A stretch of 64,000 nucleotides of DNA, from NCBI GenBank assembly GCA_038237925.1, contig JBBRYF010000008.1, positions 1 to 64,000 on the forward strand. Direction: 5' to 3'. Under the pieces are notes generated by a model. The model was not told where the DNA came from, did no database searches, and was given only the letters and a program-made list of their open reading frames with translations. A program made the translations under genes and the position numbers. Every line of letters begins with the position of its first letter. Positions within the stretch are counted from its first letter, which is position 1. Positions 52,771-63,235 of the stretch are shown in pieces. Source of the DNA: AC-32 sp038237925. Lineage in GTDB: Bacteria; Actinomycetota; Thermoleophilia; Gaiellales; Gaiellaceae.

Positions 52771-54438
52771 ATGGCTACCGCTACCGTGTTCCTGGACGTG
52801 CGTCGGTTCGCCTGCACAGGGGTCATCGCTCTCGCCTGCTCCGCTCCCGCAGCCGCAGCAATCCCCCTGCACACCACGATGCCAGTCGTCGCGGCGAAGG
52901 CGCCGGCCAGAACCGGGCAGCAATACCCAGACACGCTGGTTGAGCTCGACCGCAGCCGAGCGCGAGAAGCTGTCACGGCGCTTCGGGCGGCTCGTGGTCG
53001 GTTGATCGACCCTGAGCTTGCCCTCTGGCGGGTCCCGACCTGGACGGCCCAACTAGCGCTGCAGCAACTCGAGCGCCGCGGCCTCGTCCGGTCGGTCACG
53101 CCCGACTACCCGGTGGGCGCCGACCCGCGCCACGCGAGAGGCTTCTTCGGCCAGTTCACGGACCCGCTCTCCTACACGCAGTGGTGGCCATCGCACGTGG
53201 GCGTCCTCGATTGGGCGGCGCCCGGGCCGGGCGTGCCGCTGACGATGATCGATTCCGGCGTCGACCTCTCGCACGAGGAGTACGTGGGCCGGCCGAACAC
53301 CGTCGTGCTTAACCCGCAGACCTTCACGGCAAACGAGGAGGAGCTTCACGGGACTGCGACCGCGTCGGTCGCCGCCGCGCCCGTCAACGGCAAGGGGATC
53401 GTCGGCATCTACCCGCAGGCGAAGCTGCAGCTCTGGGATGCGAGCCCCGCCGGTCAGCTGACCGTCGGTGACGAGATTGCCGGCCTCGCGGCAGCTCGGC
53501 GCAGCGGCAGGGGCGTGATCAATCTCAGTCTGGGCGGCTTCGACAGCGTCCCGATCGAGGAGCACGCGATCCTGAACGCCTTCGGCGCCGGCCTGCTCGT
53601 GGTCGCGTCGGCCGGGAACGATCGCCAGGACGGCAGCTCTCTCTCGTACCCCGCCAGCTTCGCGCACGTCCTGACGATCGGCGCGACCGAGGAGAGCGAC
53701 CGGGTGGCCAGCTTCTCGAGCCGCTCGCCGGCGATGGACCTCGCGGCTCCCGGCCAGGACATGACGGCGGCGATCCCGACGATCTACAACCCGTCCGGCT
53801 ACGGCTCGGTGGACGGGACGAGCTTCTCAGCGCCTCTCGTGGCAGGCGCCGCGGCCGCCGTGTGGACGCTACGCCCGACGCTGGCTAACACGCAGCTCTT
53901 CGAGATCATGCGCCGCTCCGCCCGCGACGTGGGCAAGCCCGGCTGGGACGTCGACACCGGCTACGGGATCCTCAACGTACCGGCCGCGCTCGCACGCAAG
54001 GCTCCGGCCGCCGACCCGCAGGAGCCGAACGAAGACGTCTACCTCGTGCGCCGGGACGGCCTCACCCGCGCAGGGAAGCCGCCTCTCACCCGGCAGCACC
54101 GTCTCCATGCCGCGCTCAAAGCGCAGCTCGAGCGGCGTGAGGACCCGGAGGACGTCTACCGCGTCTACCTGCCCGCCAAGGGGCGCCTCGTCGTGACGGT
54201 GAGGCCGAGCGCCAACGTCACCCTCGAGCTCTGGGGCCGGAAGACGAAAACGGTGCTCGAGCGCGGCGCCGCCGCGAAGCGGGACCTGCTCGGCGTCTCG
54301 GCGCACGCCGGCCGGCACTTCGAGCGGGTGACGCTGCGGGGCCGCGGGACAGGTCAGTTCGTGTACGCCGACGTGTTCCTGCCGAAGAACACCGTGCAGG
54401 CCTCGTACACGATCAGCGTCGCACCCGCCGCACGCTAG
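52771..54438 (+). CDS. Secreted S8 family serine peptidase (subtilisin-like)
   Basis: 555 aa. Signal peptide (about 1-30), a propeptide-like region (ELDRSRAREAVTALRAAR), then the subtilase domain with Asp161 (LTMIDSGVDLSH), His193 (ELHGTATASV) and Ser351 (VDGTSFSAPLVAG). The oxyanion Asn is in VVASAGNDRQ. After about 400 comes a beta-rich C-terminal domain (PEDVYRVYLPAKGRLVVTV). Probably processes surface proteins. Its 3' end overlaps the convergent folB by 26 nt. Confidence 0.93.
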   Translation: MATATVFLDVRRFACTGVIALACSAPAAAAIPLHTTMPVVAAKAPARTGQQYPDTLVELDRSRAREAVTALRAARGRLIDPELALWRVPTWTAQLALQQLERRGLVRSVTPDYPVGADPRHARGFFGQFTDPLSYTQWWPSHVGVLDWAAPGPGVPLTMIDSGVDLSHEEYVGRPNTVVLNPQTFTANEEELHGTATASVAAAPVNGKGIVGIYPQAKLQLWDASPAGQLTVGDEIAGLAAARRSGRGVINLSLGGFDSVPIEEHAILNAFGAGLLVVASAGNDRQDGSSLSYPASFAHVLTIGATEESDRVASFSSRSPAMDLAAPGQDMTAAIPTIYNPSGYGSVDGTSFSAPLVAGAAAAVWTLRPTLANTQLFEIMRRSARDVGKPGWDVDTGYGILNVPAALARKAPAADPQEPNEDVYLVRRDGLTRAGKPPLTRQHRLHAALKAQLERREDPEDVYRVYLPAKGRLVVTVRPSANVTLELWGRKTKTVLERGAAAKRDLLGVSAHAGRHFERVTLRGRGTGQFVYADVFLPKNTVQASYTISVAPAAR

Positions 54439-54766
54439 CGGCGGTGTGTTCCACCGGCGTGCCTAGCTGCACCTGCGGCTTGCGCACCCGCACGTAAACG
54501 CGCTCGGCCGGAAAGCGAGCGAGCATCCCGTCGGCCAGCGTTGCCGCGAGCGACTCCAGCAGGTGGAACTGACGCGTCTCCGAGAGCTCGCGGACGAGCG
54601 CGACGACCTCGCGATAGTCGACGGTCTGCTCGAGCTCGTCCGCGGCCGGCTCGTCGAGCTCCAGCTCGATGTCGTAGACGAATACCTGCTCCGTCTCACG
54701 CTCTCGCTCGAGGGCGCCGTGCCGGCCGGGGAGCTCGAGCCCCGTGATCTCGACGAGCACGCTCAT
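54413..54766 (-). CDS. folB: Dihydroneopterin aldolase
   Basis: 117 aa, normal length. Makes the pterin alcohol used by FolK. VEITGLELPGRHGALERERE, TVDYREVVALVREL with the catalytic-region residues, and FHLLESLAATLADGML are typical. ATG 54766 overlaps the folP stop by 4 nt (ATGA). folK, normally next, is at 12206. Confidence 0.95.
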   Translation of the reverse strand: MSVLVEITGLELPGRHGALERERETEQVFVYDIELELDEPAADELEQTVDYREVVALVRELSETRQFHLLESLAATLADGMLARFPAERVYVRVRKPQVQLGTPVEHTAASVRRVRR

Positions 54767-55581
54767 GCGAGCACCGCGCGTGCTGCGGCGAGCGCCTCCA
54801 CGTGCTCACGCACGTCGTGGACGCGCAGGATCGAGGCGCCGCGCTCGTAGGCCGCGACGGCGGCCCCAACGCTGGCGGCCACGGTGCCGGTGGTCGCACC
54901 GGGATCGCCGAGCAGCTTCCCGAGTGAGCTCTTGCGCGAGATCCCGATCAGCACCGGGCGGCCGAGCGCCGTCAGCTCGTCGAGGCGGCGGATCAGCTCG
55001 AAGTTGTGCTCGACGGTCTTGCCGAAACCGATTCCCGGGTCGAGGCAGATGCGGTCCTCCACGATCCCCGCCGCGACGGCCGCGCCGAGCCGCTCCTCGA
55101 GGAAGGCCGCCACCTCCGAGACGACGTCGTCGTAGCGCGGGCTCGCCTGCATCGTGCGCGGCTTGCCCTGCATGTGCACTAGACAGAGGTACGCGCCCGA
55201 CTCCGCGACCACGCCGGCCAGCTCCGCGTCGCCGCGCAGCGCCGTGACGTCGTTCACGAGCTCGGCGCCGAGCTCGAGCGCCCGCCGCGCGATTTCCGCC
55301 TTGGACGTGTCGATCGAGACCGGGACCTCGCCCTGAAGCGCCTCGAGCACCGGGACGACGCGCCGTAGCTCCTCGTCTGCATCGACCCCGGACGCGCCCG
55401 GGCGCGTCGACTCGCCGCCGACGTCCACGATCGCCGCGCCCTCCGCGAGCATCCGCCGCGCCGACGCCGCCGCATCCGCCGGGTCGAAGTTGACGCCACC
55501 GTCCGAGAACGAGTCCGGGGTGACGTTGACGACGCCCATCACGGACGGACGCGGGAACCGCTGCTCGATCGGAGGTCTCAT
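54763..55581 (-). CDS. folP: Dihydropteroate synthase
   Basis: 272 aa. Joins the pterin diphosphate to p-aminobenzoate. VMGVVNVTPDSFSDGG (pterin/diphosphate loop), DVGGESTRPGA, VSIDTSKAEIARRAL, LDPGIGFGKT and RPVLIGISRKSSLG are all visible. ATG 55581 gives the normal N-terminus and has a TAACCT 8 nt upstream; a much longer upstream reading runs into the divergent ABC gene. Confidence 0.96.
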   Translation of the reverse strand: MRPPIEQRFPRPSVMGVVNVTPDSFSDGGVNFDPADAAASARRMLAEGAAIVDVGGESTRPGASGVDADEELRRVVPVLEALQGEVPVSIDTSKAEIARRALELGAELVNDVTALRGDAELAGVVAESGAYLCLVHMQGKPRTMQASPRYDDVVSEVAAFLEERLGAAVAAGIVEDRICLDPGIGFGKTVEHNFELIRRLDELTALGRPVLIGISRKSSLGKLLGDPGATTGTVAASVGAAVAAYERGASILRVHDVREHVEALAAARAVLA

Positions 55582-55588
55582 CGGTGGG

Positions 55589-55595
55589 TAGGTTA
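55589..55595. promoter_or_regulatory. Shared bidirectional -10 for folP and the ABC exporter
   Basis: The 7-bp sequence TAGGTTA contains TAGGTT on the plus strand (6 nt before ATG 55601) and TAACCT on the minus strand (8 nt before ATG 55581). Only 19 bp lie between the two start codons, so neither mRNA can have a normal leader with a ribosome site. Confidence 0.65.
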
Positions 55596-55600
55596 GGGCC

Positions 55601-57349
55601 ATGGGGGAAACGGAGGTTCGCCGCAGTGCGGCGTGGCGATTTGTGCGCGCGATCGTCCGGTCGCAGGCCGGCGGCGTGGTCGGCGCCGTCGGCTCGGGCC
55701 TGACCTGGCAGACCGGCGCCGTCGGCTCGCCGCTCGTCGTCAAGTACGCGATCGACCGCGGGATCTTCGGCCGTGACCGCCATACGCTGCTGATCTGGCT
55801 GTTGGTCCTGCTCGGAGTCGGCCTGCTCGAGGTCGGCGGCGGCGCGTTCCGCCACCTGTATGCGATCCGCAACCGCTCGCAGTCCGACGCTCGAGTGCGC
55901 GACGCGCTCTTCGCCCACGCGCTGCGGCTCGACGCCTCCTACCACGACCGCGTCGGGCCGGGCGAGCTGCTCAGCCGCGCCTCGTCCGACTCGCAGCACG
56001 TGGCGCGGATGATGGACGCGATCGGCCACACGATCGGGTACGCGCTGACCGTCGTCGCGGTGGCGACGATCATGCTGGTGCTCGACCCGAAGCTCGCGCT
56101 CGTCGTCCTGATCCCGGTGCCGCTCGTAACGCTCGGCGCGTGGCTCTACTCGAAGCGCTACGACGTGGGCACACGCTTGCTGCAGGAGTCCTGGGCGCAG
56201 GCCTCGACCCTCGTCGAGGAGACGGTCAGCGGGATCCGCGTGGTCAAGGGACTCGGCGCGGGCGACGCGCTCTACGCCCGCTTCCGCCGCCGCAGCGACG
56301 AGATCATGGGCCGCGCGCTCGACCTCGCGCGCCTCGACGCGGTCTTCATCCCCGTGCTCGAGATGCTGCCGCTGCTCGGGATCGCGGCCGTGCTCTGGCT
56401 CGGCGGCCGCAGCGTGATCGCCGGCAACCTCTCGGTCGGCTCCTTCGTCGCCTTCAATGCCTACGTCGTGATGCTCGTCTGGCCGCTGCGCGTGCTCGGG
56501 CAGCGCGTGACGACCCTGCAGAAGGCGCTCGGCGCGAGCGGCCGGATCACCGAGGTCCTCGAGACCGAGCCGCGGCTGCTCGAGCCGCGCCACCCGCAGG
56601 AGCTCGAGCGCCCGGTGCGCGGCGACGTACGGCTCGACTCGGTCGTCTTCGGCCACGAGGGCGACCGCGCCGTGCTCGACGGCCTCGACCTGCACGTCGC
56701 GCCCGGCGAGTCGCTCGCGCTCGTCGGCGCGACCGGCTCGGGCAAGAGCACCGTCGCGGGGCTGCTCGCGCGGCTCTACGACCCCGAGGACGGCCGCGTG
56801 CTCCTCGACGACCACGACCTGCGCGAGCTGCGGATCGACGACGTGCGCCGCGCGGTCGCGCTCGTCTTCGAGGAGACGTTCCTCTTCAGCGAGAGCGTGC
56901 GCGAGAACATCCGCGTCGGACGGCCGGATGCGAACGACGAGGACGTGCAGCGGGCCGCCGAGCTCGCCGGCGCGGCCGAGTTCATCGCCGCGCTGCCGGA
57001 CGGCCACGAGACGATCCTCGGCGAGCGCGGCTTCTCGCTCTCGGGCGGCCAGCGTCAGCGAATCGCGATCGCGCGCGCGATTCTCGCCGACCCGGCCGTG
57101 CTCGTGCTCGACGACGCGACCTCGGCCGTGGACGCGACGAAGGAGCACGAGATCCGCGCTGCGCTCGCGACCGTGATGGAGGGCCGCACGACGCTTGTGA
57201 TCGCGCACCGGCCCGCGACGATCGCGCTGGCCGACCGTGTCGCCGTGCTCGAAGGCGGCCGCATCGTCGAGGCGGGGACGCACGACGACCTGCTCCGGGG
57301 CTCGCCTCGCTACCGCAACCTGCTGGCTCTCGAGAGCGAGGCCGCTTGA
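55601..57349 (+). CDS. ABC exporter half 1, with degenerate Walker B
   Basis: 582 aa, membrane domain with six hydrophobic segments then an ATPase domain. Walker A GATGSGKST (376-384), signature LSGGQRQRIAIA, and Walker B VLVLDDATSAVD, where the catalytic Glu is replaced by Asp. The Q-loop position reads VFEETFLFS. Together with the second half this fits the heterodimeric exporter type with one inactive ATP site. Substrate unknown (drug, lipid or peptide). Confidence 0.93.
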   Translation: MGETEVRRSAAWRFVRAIVRSQAGGVVGAVGSGLTWQTGAVGSPLVVKYAIDRGIFGRDRHTLLIWLLVLLGVGLLEVGGGAFRHLYAIRNRSQSDARVRDALFAHALRLDASYHDRVGPGELLSRASSDSQHVARMMDAIGHTIGYALTVVAVATIMLVLDPKLALVVLIPVPLVTLGAWLYSKRYDVGTRLLQESWAQASTLVEETVSGIRVVKGLGAGDALYARFRRRSDEIMGRALDLARLDAVFIPVLEMLPLLGIAAVLWLGGRSVIAGNLSVGSFVAFNAYVVMLVWPLRVLGQRVTTLQKALGASGRITEVLETEPRLLEPRHPQELERPVRGDVRLDSVVFGHEGDRAVLDGLDLHVAPGESLALVGATGSGKSTVAGLLARLYDPEDGRVLLDDHDLRELRIDDVRRAVALVFEETFLFSESVRENIRVGRPDANDEDVQRAAELAGAAEFIAALPDGHETILGERGFSLSGGQRQRIAIARAILADPAVLVLDDATSAVDATKEHEIRAALATVMEGRTTLVIAHRPATIALADRVAVLEGGRIVEAGTHDDLLRGSPRYRNLLALESEAA

Positions 57350-57371
57350 GCGGCCTCGGGGAGGGGGTTAT

Positions 57372-57490
57372 GGGGAACCGGGAGGTTCCCCGGATCGAGA
57401 TCCTCACCTCGTGCGCCGCCCTAAGCGGCGCGCGAGGTGAGGCGCGCCCAAGAGAAGAAGGGGGCTCGTGGGGGAAACATGGTTCCCCCC
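57372..57490 (+). repeat. Three hairpins between the two ABC exporter genes
   Basis: In the 175-bp gap: GGGGAAC/GTTCCCC (57372-57391); a long stem at 57402-57419 / 57425-57442 (18 bp with one T-G pair, CCTAA loop); and GGGGGAA/TTCCCCC (57470-57489). The two outer ones resemble each other. They could be REP-like elements or a processing/attenuation site between the genes. A GGAGGAGG ribosome site follows for the second gene. Confidence 0.8.
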
Positions 57491-57524
57491 ACGCGACTGA
57501 GCCAAAGGCGAAGGAGGAGGACGC

Positions 57525-59276
57525 GTGATCGAGCGGGCGGCTACGCGCAATGTCTGGCGCGAGACGCGCAGGCTGCTGCTCGGCGTGCGCGGCCTCTATC
57601 TCTGTGCGGCTGCCGCGGTGGTCGTCTCGACGCTGCTGACCCTGGCCGGCCCCGCGCTCGTGCGCTACGCGGTCGATCACGGCATCGCGCGCCACGACCG
57701 GCACCCGCTTGACGTGGCGGCACTTGCGATCCTCGGGCTCGCGCTGGCGAAGCCGTTCGTCGTCCGCGCTCAGACGCTTCTGGCGGCCACGGCTTCGGAG
57801 CGGTTCCTCACCTCGCTGCGGAAGGTCGCCTTCGCGAAGCTCCAGGCGCTGCCGCTCGGCTTCTTCGAGCAGGAGCGGACGGGCGTGCTGATCTCGCGTC
57901 TGACCTCCGACGTCCAGGCGCTCGACGAGTTCCTGCGCGAAGCCCTGATCGAGGTCGTCGGCAGCGGCCTTCAGATCGCGCTGACCGTGGTTGTCCTCGC
58001 CGTCCTCTCGCCGACGCTCGCGGTCGTCTCGCTCGTCGCGCTGCCCGTCCTGATCGTCGCCAGCTGGACCTTCCATCACAGCGCGGGGCGCGCTTACCAC
58101 GCGATCCGGGACCGCGTCGCCGAGACGCTGACCGTGCTGCAGGAAGGCCTCTCGGGAGTCCGGGTCGTGCAGGCTTTCCGGCGCGAGCGCCGCACGCTCG
58201 ACGACTACGCGCCGCGCAGTCGCGCCCAGATCGGCGCCTGGCGGCGTGCGTCCTTCGTGAACATCCGCCTCTTCACGATGATCCCGCTCGCGCAGACGGT
58301 CGCACTCGTCGCGGTGCTGCTCGTCGCCTCGACGATGTACCGCCACGGCTCGATCACGCAGGGGACGATCGTCGCGTACGTGCTCTATCTGGTGCAGCTT
58401 TTCGACCCGATCGCGCGCTTCAGCGAGTGGCTCGGCGAGTTCCGGCAGGGCCTTGCCGCGCTCGGGAAGGTCGTCGGGCTGCTGCAGGCCGAGAACGCGG
58501 TTGGCGAGCGGCCAGGCGCCGTCGAGCTCACTCCCGACGGCGTGCTCGAGCTCGACGACGTGACCTTCGCCTACGAAGGCGGCGCTCCCGTCGTGAAGGG
58601 CGTGTCGCTGCGGCTCGACCCGGGCGAGCACGTCGCCCTCGTCGGGGTCACGGGCGCCGGCAAGTCCACGCTCGCGAAGCTGCTGACGCGCCAGTACGAC
58701 CCGCAGCAGGGCTCGATCTCGCTCGGCGGGGTCGACCTGCGCGACGCGACGCGCGAATCGCTGCGCCGGCAGATCGTGATGCTGCCGCAGGAGGGCTACC
58801 TCTTCAGCGGCACGATCGCCGACAACGTGCGCCTTGCCGAACCAGGCGCCTCGGACGAGGCGGTGCTATACGCGCTCGATCGCATCGGCGCGCGCGACCG
58901 CTTCGCATCGCTCCCGAACGGGGTCCACACAGACGTGCAGACGCGTGGCGTGCGCCTTTCCGCAGGCGAGCGGCAGCTCGTCGGCATCGCGCGCGTCGCG
59001 CTCGCCGATCCGGCCGTGATCGTCCTCGACGAGGCGACCTCGAGCCTCGACCCCGCTACGGAGGCGGCCGTCGAGCGCGCGCTGGCTGCGGTCGTCGACG
59101 GCCGGACCGTGATCATCATCGCCCACCGCCTGTCGACCGCCGAGCGGGCCGATCGCGTCGTGGTGATGGACGACGGTCGCGTAGTCGAGACCGCCTCGCA
59201 CAACGAGCTGGTCGCGCAGGGCGAGCGCTACGCGCGCCTGTGGGCTTCGTGGCGGGCCGGCGTTGCTACGCCCTAG
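57525..59276 (+). CDS. ABC exporter half 2, with degenerate signature
   Basis: 583 aa. Six membrane segments, then Walker A GVTGAGKST (about 373), Q-loop MLPQEGYLFSG, altered signature LSAGERQLVGIA and canonical Walker B VIVLDEATSSLD with the catalytic Glu. In heterodimeric exporters the active site joins this Walker A/B with the intact LSGGQ of the partner, exactly the pair found here. GTG 57525 has a strong ribosome site. Confidence 0.94.
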   Translation: MIERAATRNVWRETRRLLLGVRGLYLCAAAAVVVSTLLTLAGPALVRYAVDHGIARHDRHPLDVAALAILGLALAKPFVVRAQTLLAATASERFLTSLRKVAFAKLQALPLGFFEQERTGVLISRLTSDVQALDEFLREALIEVVGSGLQIALTVVVLAVLSPTLAVVSLVALPVLIVASWTFHHSAGRAYHAIRDRVAETLTVLQEGLSGVRVVQAFRRERRTLDDYAPRSRAQIGAWRRASFVNIRLFTMIPLAQTVALVAVLLVASTMYRHGSITQGTIVAYVLYLVQLFDPIARFSEWLGEFRQGLAALGKVVGLLQAENAVGERPGAVELTPDGVLELDDVTFAYEGGAPVVKGVSLRLDPGEHVALVGVTGAGKSTLAKLLTRQYDPQQGSISLGGVDLRDATRESLRRQIVMLPQEGYLFSGTIADNVRLAEPGASDEAVLYALDRIGARDRFASLPNGVHTDVQTRGVRLSAGERQLVGIARVALADPAVIVLDEATSSLDPATEAAVERALAAVVDGRTVIIIAHRLSTAERADRVVVMDDGRVVETASHNELVAQGERYARLWASWRAGVATP

Positions 59277-59300
59277 CGGTCTGATCGCGCAGAAGCGAGG

Positions 59301-59981
59301 TTACTGGTGCAGCCGCCACGTCGAGACCGGATGAAGCTCCCAACCGGAGCAGGAGTGACCACGCTCCGAGACGTGCGCCGCATCCCACCTGACGAAGCCC
59401 TGCACGTCCACCAGCGTCCCTGCTGGCGGCCAAACCGTCTGCGCAGTGTAGGGGTGGAGGAAGGGACCTTGGATCGTCCCGTCGGGCAGCCTGATCGTCC
59501 CCCAGTGACGGGAGAGCTCGAGATGGATGCTCTTCATATAGGGGTTTTGGATGTCCGGCTGGTTCGGATCGACCGCATTCGTCGTTGCGTCACCGTCGCC
59601 ACGGCCCCAGAGCTTCCGGTTCGAGTTCGTCAGCTGGAGGCCATCGATCTCGACGAACGCGACGCTCGGGTCGATCTCGCTCGGAAGCGGCTGCCCCTTT
59701 GCCTCGCCTTCGGCGCCGCTGAGGTGGTTGATAAAACCGCCGCCGGCCTCGGTGGCCCCACCGCAGGAGCTCACGTCACTGCCCAACACCCTCTCGACCG
59801 TCGTTACGACCGCCATCCGATTGACGTCTGGATTCCAGCTGGGAGTCGTCGTGGTCGCTTCGTTGTGCGCCTTCGCCACACCGGTGGCCACGGTCGCTGA
59901 CCGCGAACGAAGCACTGCTGTGGTGACAGCGGCCGACACCACGACGACGACCACGACACTGGTTCGGAGACCCCTCTTCAC
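59301..59981 (-). CDS. Secreted protein, paralog of 37412-38353
   Basis: 226 aa. Signal anchor MKRGLRTSVVVVVVVSAAV; then DIQNPYMKSIHLELSRHW, PAGTLVDVQGFVRWDAAH and SGWELHPVSTWRL, matching the gene at 37412. Likely an extracytoplasmic OB-like protein; function unknown. ATG 59981 has GAGG upstream. Convergent with the ABC exporter gene. Confidence 0.8.
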   Translation of the reverse strand: MKRGLRTSVVVVVVVSAAVTTAVLRSRSATVATGVAKAHNEATTTTPSWNPDVNRMAVVTTVERVLGSDVSSCGGATEAGGGFINHLSGAEGEAKGQPLPSEIDPSVAFVEIDGLQLTNSNRKLWGRGDGDATTNAVDPNQPDIQNPYMKSIHLELSRHWGTIRLPDGTIQGPFLHPYTAQTVWPPAGTLVDVQGFVRWDAAHVSERGHSCSGWELHPVSTWRLHQ

Positions 59982-60128
59982 ATCACTTCCTCGTTTGGAG
60001 CTGCCACCGTGGGAACTGCCCGACCGTCAGATTTGCTAACTCGGGCGCTCCTAGGTTGACCCGCGGCGAAGGTATCAGCCCCGAACCGCCCAAGGGCGGA
60101 TCGTCTGCCGCGCGAGACCTTGCCGCGT

Positions 60129-60449
60129 CTACGCCGATCCGAGCAGGCGGTACAGGACGTACGCGAGCGCCGCCAGCCACGTCGCCTCGACGACAACCGC
60201 GGTGAGCAGTAAGACGTGAGGCGCGCGTTCACTGCGCGCCCGGGCCGGATCGCGCCCAACGGCTGGCGATCGGGCTACCTCGCCTTCGGAGTGATCCTGG
60301 CCTTCTACAAACCGCGGCGCCGCCTGAGGTGTACTACGTCTCGCGAACACGCCTGCGGAGTCGTCGTACTCGATCGCCACGACTCTCCCGTTACGCAGCC
60401 GCTTCCCGCGCCGCAGCCGCCCGGGCCGCTCCCGACGATCGTTGGTCAT
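60129..60449 (-). CDS. Possible small membrane protein, 106 aa
   Basis: ATG 60449 opens MTNDRRERPGRLRRGKRLR; a charged region is followed by one membrane segment near the C-terminus (HVLLLTAVVVEATWLAALAYVLYRLL, split here, residues about 78-103). It would be a C-tail-anchored protein. Only a weak GAGAG site upstream. The rest of the 59982-60648 gap shows no other gene or clear structure. Confidence 0.4.
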   Translation of the reverse strand: MTNDRRERPGRLRRGKRLRNGRVVAIEYDDSAGVFARRSTPQAAPRFVEGQDHSEGEVARSPAVGRDPARARSERAPHVLLLTAVVVEATWLAALAYVLYRLLGSA

Positions 60450-60648
60450 ATCTCTCAGCTTTGTCAGATCGTGCTCGTTGTCCAGCGGCAGCCGCCGGCA
60501 GCCGAGCCCGATCTGCCCGCTTTGGGCCGACGAGCGCACCTGACGCGAGCCCGCAAAAGAAGGCCAGCATGCGGCAATTGGCAGCACAACCCGTGTGAGG
60601 CTACGACCGGCCCCGACAGAGCCGCTCCTTTCCGTGCCGCGCGGGTGG

Positions 60649-62610
<1,962 letters not shown>

Positions 62611-62674
62611 GAGCCCTCTATCGGCACAGGGTACCAGCGAGTATGAGCCTGACCGGTACCCGGATTGGGTAGCG

Positions 62675-63235
62675 CTAAAGCGTTGTCGGCAGCAAGTGCT
62701 CGTCCAATACGCCGACGTAGGGCAGGTTCCTGTACCGCTCCGCGAAGTCGAGGCCGTAACCGACGACGAACTTGTTCGGGATCTCGAAACCGACATACCG
62801 CACGGGGACGTCGATTTCGCGCCGGGTGGGCTTCGTCAGCAGGGCGCAGACCTCGAGCGAGGCGGGCTCGCGCGACTCGAGATTACGGATCAGGTACGAG
62901 AGCGTGAGGCCCGAGTCGATGATGTCCTCGACCACGAGCACGTCGCGGCCCTCGATGTTGATGTCGAGGTCCTTGAGGATGCGGACGATGCCCGAGGAGT
63001 CCGTCGCGTCGCCGTAGCTCGAGATCGCCATGAAGTCGACCTCGCAGGGCACGGTCAGGTGGCGCATCAGGTCGGCCATGAAGAAAACGGCGCCCTTGAG
63101 GACGCCGATCAACAGCAGGTCGCGCCCCTCGTAGTCGGCCGAGACCTCGGCCCCGAGCTCCTTCACGCGCGCGGCGAGCGTCTCCTCGTCGATCAGGATC
63201 TCGCCGACGGCGCGCTCGAGCTCGGTCTGTGTCAC
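62675..63235 (-). CDS. hpt: Hypoxanthine phosphoribosyltransferase
   Basis: 186 aa. Salvages hypoxanthine/guanine to IMP/GMP. LLIGVLKGAVFFMADLMRHL, FMAISSYGDATDSSG, and the PRPP motif VLVVEDIIDSGLTL (about 98-111) are visible. GTG 63235 overlaps the tilS stop by 4 nt (GTGA), so the two are coupled. Confidence 0.96.
   Translation of the reverse strand: MTQTELERAVGEILIDEETLAARVKELGAEVSADYEGRDLLLIGVLKGAVFFMADLMRHLTVPCEVDFMAISSYGDATDSSGIVRILKDLDINIEGRDVLVVEDIIDSGLTLSYLIRNLESREPASLEVCALLTKPTRREIDVPVRYVGFEIPNKFVVGYGLDFAERYRNLPYVGVLDEHLLPTTL

Noticed and set aside
54806..57283. 825-codon open frame on the minus strand across folP and the first ABC exporter gene
   Set aside because: Antisense shadow of G+C-rich codons; the plus-strand ABC exporter and minus-strand folP have full family motifs in other frames.
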